64,000 nt of DNA from Bacillota bacterium (GTDB lineage: Bacteria > Bacillota > Clostridia > Acetivibrionales > DSM-1351). The notes beneath the pieces are model-generated. The model did not search any database and was not told where the DNA came from. It saw only the letters and a program-made list of their open reading frames with translations. Made by a program: the position numbers and the translations under genes. This document shows, piece after piece, positions 27,878 through 36,667 of the stretch. Where the stretch lies: the NCBI GenBank assembly GCA_023439045.1, contig JAEXOY010000013.1:1-64000 (forward strand), written 5' to 3'. The stretch's first letter is position 1. Each line of letters starts with the position of its first letter.

Positions 27878-28822
27878 TTATCTTTCTTCTCTGAAATATG
27901 GTACGCTAAGAGATTCAGGAGGACAGTTTTCCTTTGACTTTTTCATGGAAATAGCTACAAGAACCACTATTGTAGCAAGGTACGGCAGCATGTCAAATAT
28001 GCTCTGTGGTATTGGAACATAACTCTGAAGATAAAGTCCCAAGATGCTGAGTGCACCAAAAAAGTACGCTCCTACCATAGCCTTAAGAGGACTCCATGTA
28101 ACGAATATTACCAAAGCAACAGCAATCCAGCCTCTTCCGCTTGTTATTCCTTCCTGCCAGGAGGGTACTGTTACAAGTGACATATATGTTCCGCCAAACC
28201 CGCAGAGTGCTCCACCCAAAAGAATATGGATATATTTATAAGCAGTTACATTTATACCTGCAGTATCTGCAGCACCAGGATTTTCTCCAACTACCCTTAA
28301 ATTAAGCCCTTTTCGAGTCCTAAAAAGATATATGCCCAATACAACGGCTAGCATATAGCCCACGTATACAAGAATATTTTGATTAAAAAATGCTTCCCCT
28401 ATCACTGGTATATCGCCCAACAATGGGATTTTAATGGGAACAAAACTAGCTCTTACAGTCTGACTTAACGATTGACCCGCAAGCTTCTGCCCAAAAAAGC
28501 TGGTAAAACCCGTTCCAAAAATGGTCAGTGAAAGACCAGATACAACCTGGTTTGCTCTGAGTGTGATTGTGAGGAATGCAAAGATAAGAGCACCTGCTGC
28601 TCCTGCTATAAGCCCAGCTGCAATTCCCAATACTGGGTTCTGAGTGGTCAGTGATACACTGAACCCCATGATAGCCCCCATAAGCATCATACCTTCAACA
28701 CCAAGATTCAGATTACCAACCTTTTCGGTCAGTATTTCACCTAAAGTTGCAAACAATATCGGAGTACCTGCTGTGACTGCACCTGTTAGAACAAAAGTCA
28801 AAATATTAATAAACGTTTCCAT
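27878..28822 (-). CDS. Nucleoside ABC transporter permease (second subunit)
   Basis: A 314-residue BMP-type transporter permease of the YufQ/NupQ branch of the BPD_transp_2 family. It has about eight membrane segments and the family signature EKVGNLNLGVEGMMLMGA near residues 34-51. It pairs with the permease encoded upstream, and the start codon overlaps that gene's stop as TAATG. With its partners it would import purine or pyrimidine nucleosides. Confidence 0.9.
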   Translation of the reverse strand: METFINILTFVLTGAVTAGTPILFATLGEILTEKVGNLNLGVEGMMLMGAIMGFSVSLTTQNPVLGIAAGLIAGAAGALIFAFLTITLRANQVVSGLSLTIFGTGFTSFFGQKLAGQSLSQTVRASFVPIKIPLLGDIPVIGEAFFNQNILVYVGYMLAVVLGIYLFRTRKGLNLRVVGENPGAADTAGINVTAYKYIHILLGGALCGFGGTYMSLVTVPSWQEGITSGRGWIAVALVIFVTWSPLKAMVGAYFFGALSILGLYLQSYVPIPQSIFDMLPYLATIVVLVAISMKKSKENCPPESLSVPYFREER

Positions 28823-29901
28823 TATGCAGCCTCCTTACCGTTATTGTTTTGGTGTTTACGATTGTCTCGTAAAATTTTATACTGAATAAAAAATTCACTG
28901 CCAAGAACAAAGAATAGAATCAAGCCTTGAATAATCTCTGCAACAGAGGCGCTAATGCTAAATGCAGTCTGAATGAAGATTCCACCCTGCTCCAATACAG
29001 CAAACAAGAAGCACACTATTACAATAATAGGAGCGCTGAGTCCTGCAAGCCATGTGGTTATAATTGCTGTAAAACCAATTCCATTGGCTACTTGATAACT
29101 CAGAGTACCATTTACACCAGAAACCTGAAACATTCCTACAAGTCCGCATAGAGCACCACTTATAAACAATGATGATATGATAATTTTCTTAACATTCATA
29201 CCTGCGTATCTAGCGGTATTCTCACTTTCGCCAACAACCTGTATTTCATAACCACGCTTAGTCTTATTGATAAATATATACATTGCAACTACCAGAATTA
29301 TAGCAATAATCCAACCAATATGAATTCCAAATACTTTCGGAAGCAATGCATTCTCTTTAAACAGAGCCATTTGCCCTGCACCTTTGAGTGTTGGGTCTTT
29401 CCATGGACCATACTGCAGATAAGTTACTAGCTTTAAGGCGATATAGTTCATCATAAGTGTAAACAGAGTTTCATTAGTACCAAAGCTTGCTTTAAAATAA
29501 GCCGGAATAAATGCCCAAATTCCGCCAGCTATCATAGATACAATTATCATTAAAGGCAGTAGAACGTAAGGTGGCAAATCTGACCAGAATAATCCGAAGT
29601 ACGTTGCCGCTATGGCACCAATAATTATCTGGCCTTCTGCTCCTATATTCCAGAATTTCATCCTAAATGCAATTGAAACACCTAGTGATGCTACAACCAA
29701 AGGAATGGTAGTTACAATTGCCTGTCTAAATCTATATAGTGAGCCAAATGAGCCATCTAGGATTGAACCAAATATTTTAAGTGGATTATAACCCAATGCT
29801 AAAAGGAAAATGCCACATGTGATTAGTGCAAACAGTATTGCTAGCAATCTATAGCCAATGGATTGCTTTTTTGTCAAATCAGTACGTTTAACAATTCTCA
29901 T
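28822..29901 (-). CDS. Nucleoside ABC transporter permease (first subunit)
   Basis: A 359-residue permease of the YufP/NupP branch. The typical motif MKFWNIGAEGQIIIGAIAA lies near residue 81, within about nine hydrophobic segments. It joins the ATPase gene with TAATG overlap on one side and the second permease on the other, so all three are translationally coupled. Confidence 0.9.
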   Translation of the reverse strand: MRIVKRTDLTKKQSIGYRLLAILFALITCGIFLLALGYNPLKIFGSILDGSFGSLYRFRQAIVTTIPLVVASLGVSIAFRMKFWNIGAEGQIIIGAIAATYFGLFWSDLPPYVLLPLMIIVSMIAGGIWAFIPAYFKASFGTNETLFTLMMNYIALKLVTYLQYGPWKDPTLKGAGQMALFKENALLPKVFGIHIGWIIAIILVVAMYIFINKTKRGYEIQVVGESENTARYAGMNVKKIIISSLFISGALCGLVGMFQVSGVNGTLSYQVANGIGFTAIITTWLAGLSAPIIVIVCFLFAVLEQGGIFIQTAFSISASVAEIIQGLILFFVLGSEFFIQYKILRDNRKHQNNNGKEAA

Positions 29902-31430
29902 TATGCACCCACCCCCATTACCTTTTCCATTTTTTCACCAGCCATCATTAAGCCAAGCTGCTCCTTTGTAACATTTCTAGCATCTACCATGCCAGTAATC
30001 TTACCACCGCAAAGCACCATTATATCGTCACAGAGCTCTATTAGAACGTCCAAATCCTCACCGATATAAAGTATTGCTACACCCTTCTGCTTTTGCTCAT
30101 TGAGCAAGTCATATATTGTATAAGAAGAATTTATGTCCAAGCCTCTAACAGGATATGCTGTAATAAGAACATTTGGGTTTGATTCAATCTCTCTGCCCAA
30201 TAGTACCTTCTGTATATTACCACCTGAAAGTTGTCTAACAGGGTGCATAACGGAAGGGGTATTAATCTCAAGTTTTTTAACTAAATCCTCTGAAAGCTTT
30301 TTGGCGGTCTTCTTCTCTATAAACATACCCTTCTGGTTCTGATATTCTTTGAGAATCATGTTGTCCACCATTCCCATCGAGGCAACCAGTCCCATCCCGA
30401 GTCTGTCCTCGGGTATAAAGCTCATACTTATACCCATTTTGATGATATCACGTGGATTTTTGCCAACTATGTTTTCACCCTTATACATAATGTTTCCATT
30501 GGCAATAGGATAAAGTCCGGCGATAGCCTCACATAGTTCCTTTTGTCCACTACCTGCAACTCCTGCAACACCCAGTATTTTACCAGTTGATAAAGAAAAT
30601 GAAATATTGTCAAGGCATTTCACTTTTTCTTGATCGGTTACAGTTAAACTATTTATGTCCAGAATAACCTTGTTATCCGTATTTTCAATTCTTGTAATAG
30701 ATAGGTCAACTGGCCTGCCAACCATAAGATTAGTCAGCTCAGTAGCACTGGTTTCAGACTTGTTGAGTGTTCCAACAGTTTCACCCTTTCTGAGTACAGT
30801 GATTCTATCTGATATTTCCATTACCTCATTAAGTTTATGAGTAATGATTATAATTGAAGACCCAGCTTCTTTCATCCTCCTCAGTATGGCAAATAAAGCG
30901 TCTGTCTCCTGTGGTGTAAGTACAGCTGTTGGCTCGTCAAGTATTAGTATTTCTGCCCCTCTGTAAATAACCTTTAATATCTCAACAGTCTGCTTTTCTC
31001 CTACTGACATGTTGTATACTTTTTTATCAGGGTCAACTACCAACCCAAACTTTTCTGATATTTCTTTTATGCCTTGAGAAAGTTTCTTATTATTGAGGAA
31101 AAGGCTGCCCTTTTGTCCTGCAATAATGTTTTCCTTTGCCGTTAATACTTCTACAAGCTTAAAATGCTGGTGAATCATACCGATTCCCATATTCATAGAG
31201 TCCTTGGGTGTTCTAAAGGAAACTTCCCTGCCCTTGATAAAAATAGAACCGCTGTCAGGCTTATAAATTCCTGACAGCATGTTCATCAAGGTACTTTTTC
31301 CAGATCCGTTTTCACCCAAAAGTGCATGTATTTCTCCTTTTTTAACCTCAAGGCACACGTTATTGTTTGCGCGTACATCACCGAAGGTCTTTGTGAGATT
31401 TTCAATTTTTATATACACTTCATTATTCAC
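29901..31430 (-). CDS. Nucleoside ABC transporter ATPase (two NBDs)
   Basis: A 509-residue protein with two fused ABC cassettes, as in YufO/NupO and sugar transporters. The first NBD has Walker A GENGSGKST (about 38-46), the signature MSVGEKQ and Walker B ILILDEPT. The second has the degenerate Walker A GVAGSGQKE (about 286-294) and signature LSGGNIQK. The start is GTG at 31430. It energises the two permeases that follow. Confidence 0.92.
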   Translation of the reverse strand: MNNEVYIKIENLTKTFGDVRANNNVCLEVKKGEIHALLGENGSGKSTLMNMLSGIYKPDSGSIFIKGREVSFRTPKDSMNMGIGMIHQHFKLVEVLTAKENIIAGQKGSLFLNNKKLSQGIKEISEKFGLVVDPDKKVYNMSVGEKQTVEILKVIYRGAEILILDEPTAVLTPQETDALFAILRRMKEAGSSIIIITHKLNEVMEISDRITVLRKGETVGTLNKSETSATELTNLMVGRPVDLSITRIENTDNKVILDINSLTVTDQEKVKCLDNISFSLSTGKILGVAGVAGSGQKELCEAIAGLYPIANGNIMYKGENIVGKNPRDIIKMGISMSFIPEDRLGMGLVASMGMVDNMILKEYQNQKGMFIEKKTAKKLSEDLVKKLEINTPSVMHPVRQLSGGNIQKVLLGREIESNPNVLITAYPVRGLDINSSYTIYDLLNEQKQKGVAILYIGEDLDVLIELCDDIMVLCGGKITGMVDARNVTKEQLGLMMAGEKMEKVMGVGA

Positions 31431-31449
31431 GGAATCACCTATTATCCTA

Positions 31450-32550
31450 TTATTTAGTATCTATCTTTCCAACTACGCCTTCTACAAACCAAAGCATACT
31501 TCTCTGATCTTCCAAGCTTACTGATTCACCTTCAGCAACCTTTATTGCGCCTGTTTGATCCTTAATTGGTCCAGCAAATACGTTAAAGCTTCTGTCCATG
31601 AACTTCTTCTCAACTTCTTCAATCTTTGTCTTTGCTTCAGCAGGTACTAAATCAGTTAATGGAGCAAGCTTAACTACGCCATCCTTCATATCTCCGATGT
31701 AGTTTTCCGCTTTCCAGCTGCCATCAAGTATTTTCTTTACTTGATCAACAGTGTAAACTCCCCAATTCCAGATTGGAGCAGTCATATATGCCTTTGGTGC
31801 TGCATTTGGGCTATCTGAGTTATATCCAATTGCAAAAGCGTTCTTTTCTTCAGCTGCCTGTTGAGGTGCTGTTGTATCCTGATGCTGAGCTATAACGTCA
31901 CAACCCTCGTTTAATAAAGCTGTAGCTGTATCCTTTTCCTTCTGTGGATCATACCATGTATCTGTCCACTTTACATTTACTGTTGCATTAGGATTTACAG
32001 ATCTTACACCTAAAGTAAATGCATTAATTCCTCTAACAACTTCTGGTATCTGCATTGCTGCAACATAACCAATCTTGCCTGACTTTGTCTTTAAGCCTGC
32101 AGCGATACCTGCAAGATATCTTGGCTGTTCAATCTGTCCAAAATAGTTTACGAAGTTCTTTCCGTTTGACTTTTCACCGGAACAATGGAAGAACATAACG
32201 TCTGGGAACTCTTCTGCCAACTTAGCAACGTAATCCATATAGCCATATGAAGTAGCAAATATTACCTTACAACCTTGATCGATAAGGTTTCTCATTGTCT
32301 TTTCACATTCAGCTGTTTCAGGTACATTTTCTACAACCTTTGTTTCTACCTGGTCGCCCAACTCTTGTTCAACCATTTGACGTCCTAAATCATGAGCATA
32401 TGTGTACCCTACGTCACCAGGAACACCAATATAAACGTAACCAATCTTGAGCTTTTCTCCCGAATCACTTGTGCTAGATGATCCACAACCAGATAAAGCA
32501 ACTGAACACATCATTACAAGCGCTAGCATTAATGCAACTATCCTTTTCAT
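31450..32550 (-). CDS. BMP-family nucleoside-binding lipoprotein
   Basis: A 366-residue secreted lipoprotein of the basic membrane protein (BmpA/NupN/PnrA) family. A signal peptide ends at the lipobox SGCG (Cys22). A Ser-rich spacer leads into the periplasmic-binding fold, with IGYVYIGVPGD near the start. PnrA-type proteins bind purine nucleosides. It heads the transporter genes and follows xpt, which fits purine uptake. A strong AGGGGG ribosome site is present. Confidence 0.92.
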   Translation of the reverse strand: MKRIVALMLALVMMCSVALSGCGSSSTSDSGEKLKIGYVYIGVPGDVGYTYAHDLGRQMVEQELGDQVETKVVENVPETAECEKTMRNLIDQGCKVIFATSYGYMDYVAKLAEEFPDVMFFHCSGEKSNGKNFVNYFGQIEQPRYLAGIAAGLKTKSGKIGYVAAMQIPEVVRGINAFTLGVRSVNPNATVNVKWTDTWYDPQKEKDTATALLNEGCDVIAQHQDTTAPQQAAEEKNAFAIGYNSDSPNAAPKAYMTAPIWNWGVYTVDQVKKILDGSWKAENYIGDMKDGVVKLAPLTDLVPAEAKTKIEEVEKKFMDRSFNVFAGPIKDQTGAIKVAEGESVSLEDQRSMLWFVEGVVGKIDTK

Positions 32551-32639
32551 TTTTTAATCCCCCTATTTTTATAATATATTTTAATGTTTCTGACTTTTTG
32601 CGTCCCGAACACATTAATACAAGTGAATAAAAATATTAC

Positions 32640-32717
32640 TTATGCAATCTGGATTTTGCCGTCTACACATTTATCAAGTAGAGCAAATTATGCCTTATGC
32701 AAACTGGATCTTGCCAT
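32640..32717 (-). repeat. Copy of the xpt 3' end downstream of xpt
   Basis: The last codons and stop of xpt (32695-32717, peptide DGKIQFA) are repeated 55 bases further on at 32640-32662 (peptide DGKIQIA plus stop). About 19 of 23 bases agree. The copy has no gene of its own. Confidence 0.75.
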
Positions 32718-33264
32718 CTTCCATATTCTTGACAATTGCCAAAGACTCAACTCTAATGCCCTTCTCTCTAAGGAGATCTCCACCTGGTTGGAATCCTTTT
32801 TCTATAACAATTCCTGCACCACATAATGTTGCGCCAGCTTGTCCTACAATATCAGAAAGCCCTAAGACAGCTTTTCCATTTGCAAGAAAATCATCAATTA
32901 TCAATATTCTGTCAGCATTATCTATATATTTCTTTGAAACTCTAATAATGTAGGCTTTTCCCTTTGTAAAGGAATACACTTCACTTTGAAAGATATCACT
33001 ATCCAGGTTTCTGGACTCAGTTTTTTTTGCAAAAACAACAGGAGCATTAAAGTATTGAGCCGCAATACAAGCTATACCAATACCAGATGCCTCAATAGTA
33101 AGAATTTTTGTAATGTTATCATCTTTAAATCGCCTGTAAAATTCTTTACCGATTTCATTGAAAAGCTTAACATCCATTTGATGATTTAAAAACGAATCAA
33201 CCTTTAGGATATCGTTACCGATTACTACCCCATCCATAATAATTCTCTGCTTTAATAGTTCCAT
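32695..33264 (-). CDS. xpt: Xanthine phosphoribosyltransferase
   Basis: A type I phosphoribosyltransferase of 189 residues that converts xanthine and PRPP to XMP. The PRPP loop reads ILIIDDFLANGKA (about 124-136), which is the Xpt-type sequence. The length matches Bacillus Xpt. The gene lies behind a guanine riboswitch, as in Bacillus, and leads into a nucleoside transporter operon, so the whole unit serves purine salvage. Confidence 0.95.
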   Translation of the reverse strand: MELLKQRIIMDGVVIGNDILKVDSFLNHQMDVKLFNEIGKEFYRRFKDDNITKILTIEASGIGIACIAAQYFNAPVVFAKKTESRNLDSDIFQSEVYSFTKGKAYIIRVSKKYIDNADRILIIDDFLANGKAVLGLSDIVGQAGATLCGAGIVIEKGFQPGGDLLREKGIRVESLAIVKNMEDGKIQFA

Positions 33265-33331
33265 CTTTATCCCCCAAAAAAGTCATAACAATCATGCTGT
33301 CGCTTAAATAAAATTGACCGAACACATTAAC

Positions 33332-33363
33332 TAAAAAACTCCCAATCAGATAGATTGGGAGTT
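33332..33363 (-). terminator. Riboswitch terminator in the xpt leader
   Basis: Perfect 11-base arms AACTCCCAATC (33363-33353) and GATTGGGAGTT (33347-33337) with a 5-base loop are followed by TTTT. It lies 39 bases after the purine aptamer and should be the OFF structure. Confidence 0.9.
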
Positions 33364-33401
33364 CAAAGATTCTGTGACAACATTCATGTCAAAGATGAAC
33401 A

Positions 33402-33468
33402 CCCGTAGCAAAGCCATTTATGGCGGCTTCGTAGAGACTGTCGGCCCATATCGCCGAAAATATACGGG
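33402..33468 (-). promoter_or_regulatory. Guanine-class purine riboswitch aptamer
   Basis: On the minus strand P1 pairs CCCGTA with TACGGG, P2 pairs TCGGC with GCCGA around the conserved loop GATATGG, and P3 pairs AAGCC with GGCTT around a loop containing CCATAAA. J2/3 reads GTCTCTAC (usual GTTTCTAC). The ligand-pairing position 74 is C, which means guanine or hypoxanthine rather than adenine. Position 48 is C and 73 is G, both departures from the xpt consensus. Excess guanine would stabilise P1 and free the terminator. Confidence 0.88.
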
Positions 33469-33535
33469 ATTACCAAAGTTTTTCAACCTTGGAATCGTAT
33501 GAAATTGATGTCGAGTATTTCGACAAAATTATTGT

Positions 33536-33541
33536 ATTATA
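33536..33541 (-). promoter_or_regulatory. -10 box of the xpt leader promoter
   Basis: A perfect TATAAT on the minus strand lies about 68 bases before the aptamer. The matching -35 box is weak. The predicted transcript leader is about 265 bases. Confidence 0.55.
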
Positions 33542-33577
33542 GGCCAAATAAAAAAGCAAGTGTAAAAATGAACAATT

Positions 33578-34078
33578 TTAAATATTTCTAGCAAATAGTT
33601 CGCTTAATCGCTTATTTTTCCCAATAAGCAGTAATAAAGGGTATCCTAGACAATAGCATGCTGCAATTTGTCCTAACCCAACACTGGCAATAGTAATAAA
33701 TAGTGGTAAATTGTAGAGAACACTCAGCATTGGACCTACTATTACTGCATTTACAATAACTGGTGGAAGTGGTGCAAGAAGCTTTCTGGCAGGTTTGTTA
33801 TATGTTAATTTGTAGGTGAGATATGCAGATAATAAGGTTGCGATGCTCCCTACCACAATGTCCCATATCCCATTTCCCCCAAATATATTTGATATCAAGC
33901 ATCCCACAAAAATAGCTGGGACAGCAACAGGAGTAAACGCTGGTAAAATAGTGAATGCCTCCGAAAATCTCACCTGCACCGGTCCAAAGCTTGTAAAACC
34001 GAAAACTAGCGTAACTACTACATATATTGCCGCAATAAAAGCTCCTGTAACAATTAATCTGATATTATTTCTTTTCAT
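33578..34078 (-). CDS. queT: QueT-family queuosine precursor transporter
   Basis: A 166-residue membrane protein with about five or six membrane segments and the QueT motif VQVRFSEAFTILPAF near residue 35. The family is an ECF-type substrate-binding component for a queuosine precursor such as preQ1 or preQ0. A preQ1-I riboswitch in its leader supports the assignment. The energising ECF module is not in this window. Confidence 0.92.
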   Translation of the reverse strand: MKRNNIRLIVTGAFIAAIYVVVTLVFGFTSFGPVQVRFSEAFTILPAFTPVAVPAIFVGCLISNIFGGNGIWDIVVGSIATLLSAYLTYKLTYNKPARKLLAPLPPVIVNAVIVGPMLSVLYNLPLFITIASVGLGQIAACYCLGYPLLLLIGKNKRLSELFARNI

Positions 34079-34158
34079 AAAATCCTTTCCCGCTTGCGCG
34101 TAAGCTACGCTGTCAAATAAGTTGACGTAATTTTGCTATATTGTGCAGATAATTTTGC

Positions 34159-34190
34159 AAACAAAATACTGCCCTACTTAGTGTAGGCAG
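34159..34190 (-). terminator. Riboswitch terminator in the queT leader
   Basis: Arms CTGCCTAC (34190-34183) and GTAGGGCAG (34177-34169), with one bulged base, are followed by TATTTTGTTT. They lie directly after the preQ1 aptamer. Confidence 0.75.
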
Positions 34191-34193
34191 CGT

Positions 34194-34234
34194 GCCGTAG
34201 TTTTATTTATAGACAGGATGGTCACGAACTGTCT
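34194..34234 (-). promoter_or_regulatory. preQ1-I riboswitch aptamer
   Basis: On the minus strand P1 pairs GACAG with CTGTC around the loop TTCGTGACCATC. The A-rich tail TATAAATAAAACTACGG follows. This is the short pseudoknot layout of class I preQ1 aptamers (GTTC in the loop, AAAACTA in the tail). The tail CTAC also occurs in the terminator arm, which would let the two structures compete. Confidence 0.8.
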
Positions 34235-34254
34235 TTTGTTATTATTTTTATCAG

Positions 34255-34283
34255 ATTATATCATTGTTCCACTATTAATACAA
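34255..34283 (-). promoter_or_regulatory. queT promoter
   Basis: TTGTAT (34283-34278), a 17-base spacer and a perfect TATAAT (34260-34255) place the transcript start near 34248, about 14 bases before the preQ1 aptamer. Confidence 0.65.
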
Positions 34284-34296
34284 CTAAATCATATAA

Positions 34297-34354
34297 TACA
34301 TTTAAAATATAATACAACTAAAAAAATAAATACATTTAAAAAATATAATACAAC
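34297..34354. repeat. AT-rich direct repeat between divergent promoters
   Basis: The sequence TACATTTAAAA(AA)TATAATACAAC occurs twice (34297-34317 and 34331-34354). It lies between the queT promoter and the promoter of the plus-strand oxidoreductase. The function is unknown; it may be a protein-binding or simple AT-rich region. Confidence 0.5.
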
Positions 34355-34372
34355 AAATATATCAAATATTCA

Positions 34373-34401
34373 TTTACATAGTTGCCAATTTAATATATAA
34401 T
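34373..34401 (+). promoter_or_regulatory. Promoter of the FAD-dependent oxidoreductase gene
   Basis: TTTACA (34373-34378), a 17-base spacer and a perfect TATAAT (34396-34401) precede the ATG at 34485. Confidence 0.7.
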
Positions 34402-34484
34402 ATGAAATTTGGAAAGACAAGATTGTTTCAATATTAAAACAATGCAAATAGAGCAAAATTTTGTTATGCAAAGTGGAGGGCAAA

Positions 34485-35879
34485 ATGAATAAAAATTATG
34501 ATGTAGTAATAATTGGTGCTGGAATCTCAGGTATCTTTGCTGGTTATGAGCTCACCAAGCTAAATCCTAAGCTCAAGGTATTAATGCTTGAACAAGGACA
34601 TGATATATTTAAGAGAAATTGTCCTACAATTGGTAATAAAATAAAGGATTGTGTTAAATGCAATACCTGCGATATTATGAGGGGTTTTGGCGGTGCAGGT
34701 GCGTTTTCAGACGGTAAATTTAATTTTACAACCGAATTTGGTGGCTGGCTCAATGACTATCTACCTGATGATGAAGTAATGAAGCTTATTGATTATGTAG
34801 ATAAAGTAAACATGGAATTTGGTGCGACCGATGAGGTTTTCTCAACCTACTCTACAGAAGCTAAAGCAATTGAAAAAAGAGCCTTAGAAAACGATTTGCA
34901 CCTTTTGCAGGCTTCTGTTAAACATCTTGGAACAGAAAATAACCTGGAAATACTAAAAAGATTATATACCTATCTTACTGAAAGATTGGAAATGCAGTGC
35001 AATACAAAGGTTAAGCAAATCTCCCAGCATAATGAAGCTTACATCGTAACACTTAGCGATGGTACTGAACTGCAATGTAAGTATCTCATTGCTGCTCCCG
35101 GTCGTTCAGGTGCAGAATGGTTTTCACAGCAATGTAAGGACTTAAATCTTACCCTTATTAACAATCAGGTTGATATAGGAGTGAGAGTAGAGCTCCCTGC
35201 AAAGGTATTTGAACACATAACAGACGTTGTGTATGAATCAAAGCTTTTATATCGTACAAAGCAGTATGGCGATATTGTTCGAACCTTCTGTATGAATCCG
35301 TACGGTCACGTTGTTTCAGAGAACGTAGATGGTATCATAACTGTTAATGGCCACAGCTACACTGACCCGTCTCTGAGAAGTGAAAATACCAATTTTGCGC
35401 TTCTGGTAAGTAATAGGTTTACACAACCATTTAATGAACCCTACCAGTACGGTAAAAGAATTGCATCCCTTTCAAATATGCTAGGTGGCGGTGTTTTAGT
35501 GCAGCGTTTTGGAGACCTTATAAAGGGTGCGAGGACAAATGCCCACCGATTGGGTCAGAGCTTTACCCACCCAACGCTCAAGGCAACTCCTGGGGATCTT
35601 AGCCTTGTTCTCACAAAGAGACATCTTGATAATATTATTGAGATGATTTATGCACTGGACAAGATAGCTCCAGGAACAGCAAACTATGACACACTGCTCT
35701 ATGGTGTTGAGGTTAAGTTCTACAGCTCTAGACTTGAGCTTACTAGCCAGCTTGAAACAAAGCTTACAAACATGTTTGCTATTGGTGATGGTGCAGGAGT
35801 AACCAGAGGACTTTCACAGGCAAGCGCTAGCGGAGTACTGGTTGCAAGAACAATTGTTGATAGGATAGTAAATTCATAA
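34485..35879 (+). CDS. FAD-dependent oxidoreductase (NAD(P)/FAD family)
   Basis: A 464-residue flavoprotein with an N-terminal dinucleotide-binding motif VVIIGAGISGIFAGYEL (residues 7-23), a Cys cluster (NCP, CVKCNTC at about 46-63) and the C-terminal FAD motif FAIGDGAGVTRGLSQA. It resembles the uncharacterised FAD-dependent dehydrogenases that are common in Clostridia, and the substrate is unknown. ATG at 34485 has GGAGGG upstream; TTG at 34461 is less likely. It is a single-gene unit with its own promoter and terminator. Confidence 0.88.
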   Translation: MNKNYDVVIIGAGISGIFAGYELTKLNPKLKVLMLEQGHDIFKRNCPTIGNKIKDCVKCNTCDIMRGFGGAGAFSDGKFNFTTEFGGWLNDYLPDDEVMKLIDYVDKVNMEFGATDEVFSTYSTEAKAIEKRALENDLHLLQASVKHLGTENNLEILKRLYTYLTERLEMQCNTKVKQISQHNEAYIVTLSDGTELQCKYLIAAPGRSGAEWFSQQCKDLNLTLINNQVDIGVRVELPAKVFEHITDVVYESKLLYRTKQYGDIVRTFCMNPYGHVVSENVDGIITVNGHSYTDPSLRSENTNFALLVSNRFTQPFNEPYQYGKRIASLSNMLGGGVLVQRFGDLIKGARTNAHRLGQSFTHPTLKATPGDLSLVLTKRHLDNIIEMIYALDKIAPGTANYDTLLYGVEVKFYSSRLELTSQLETKLTNMFAIGDGAGVTRGLSQASASGVLVARTIVDRIVNS

Positions 35880-35898
35880 TTAATTAGTTAAGCATGAT

Positions 35899-35950
35899 AA
35901 AAACCTCCAAATTGATATAAATACAATATCAGTTTGGAGGTTTACTTTTT
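35899..35950. terminator. Bidirectional terminator between converging genes
   Basis: Arms AAACCTCCAAA (35901-35911) and TTTGGAGGTTT (35933-35943) are extended by ATTGAT/ATCAG and followed by a T-rich tail on both strands. It serves the oxidoreductase gene and the ppiB side. Confidence 0.8.
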
Positions 35951-36016
35951 CATTTACGCTCTTATTTGATTTCACTATAAACCATATTTATTTGATTATA
36001 TATAGTACACGTATAA

Positions 36017-36538
36017 TTATATTGTCTCTGGCTCAGGGTATTGTACTCCAAAGGTTTCTACAGTAACCTTCTTCATTTTTTGATCTTCATAAGGTCTGTC
36101 TTGCCCATTTCTTTTTGCACTTACTATTTTATCCGCTTCTTCCATACCTTCAATTACCTTGCCAAACGCAGCATATTGGCCATCGAGGTGTGGTGAATTC
36201 TTTACCATGATAAAGAACTGGGAGCCTGCAGAATTAGGGTTCATAGTCCTTGCCATGGATAATACTCCACGGTCATGCTTTAAATTATTTTTAAAGCCAT
36301 TCATTGAAAACTCGCCTCTGATTGAATACTCAGGTCCACCCATACCTGTACCTTCTGGGTCTCCTCCCTGAATCATGAAACCTGGTATTACACGGTGAAA
36401 GATAACACCATCATAGAAGCTGTGGTTTATAAGGGATATAAAATTGTTAACGGTATTTGGTGCAATCTCAGGGTAAAGCTCTGCTTTAATTATTCCCCCA
36501 TTTTCAAGTTCGATTGTAACTATTGGATTTTGGCTCAT
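36017..36538 (-). CDS. ppiB: Cyclophilin-type peptidyl-prolyl isomerase
   Basis: A 173-residue cytosolic cyclophilin. The core motifs FHRVIPGFMIQGGDPEGTG (about 49-67) and GSQFFIMVKNSPHLDG (about 104-119) are intact, including the catalytic Arg. There is no signal peptide. It is preceded by a GAAAGGA site and lies downstream of the topoisomerase genes. Confidence 0.95.
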   Translation of the reverse strand: MSQNPIVTIELENGGIIKAELYPEIAPNTVNNFISLINHSFYDGVIFHRVIPGFMIQGGDPEGTGMGGPEYSIRGEFSMNGFKNNLKHDRGVLSMARTMNPNSAGSQFFIMVKNSPHLDGQYAAFGKVIEGMEEADKIVSAKRNGQDRPYEDQKMKKVTVETFGVQYPEPETI

Positions 36539-36667
36539 TTTTTATATTCCTTTCTTGGTTTATAGTTTCACTCATTAACTTTAATTATCTTGAATCTTAC
36601 GCTGTAATTCAAGTAAATTTTATGACATTCTAATTTTAATTATTCAAGCATTTAATTACTTAGTTCC

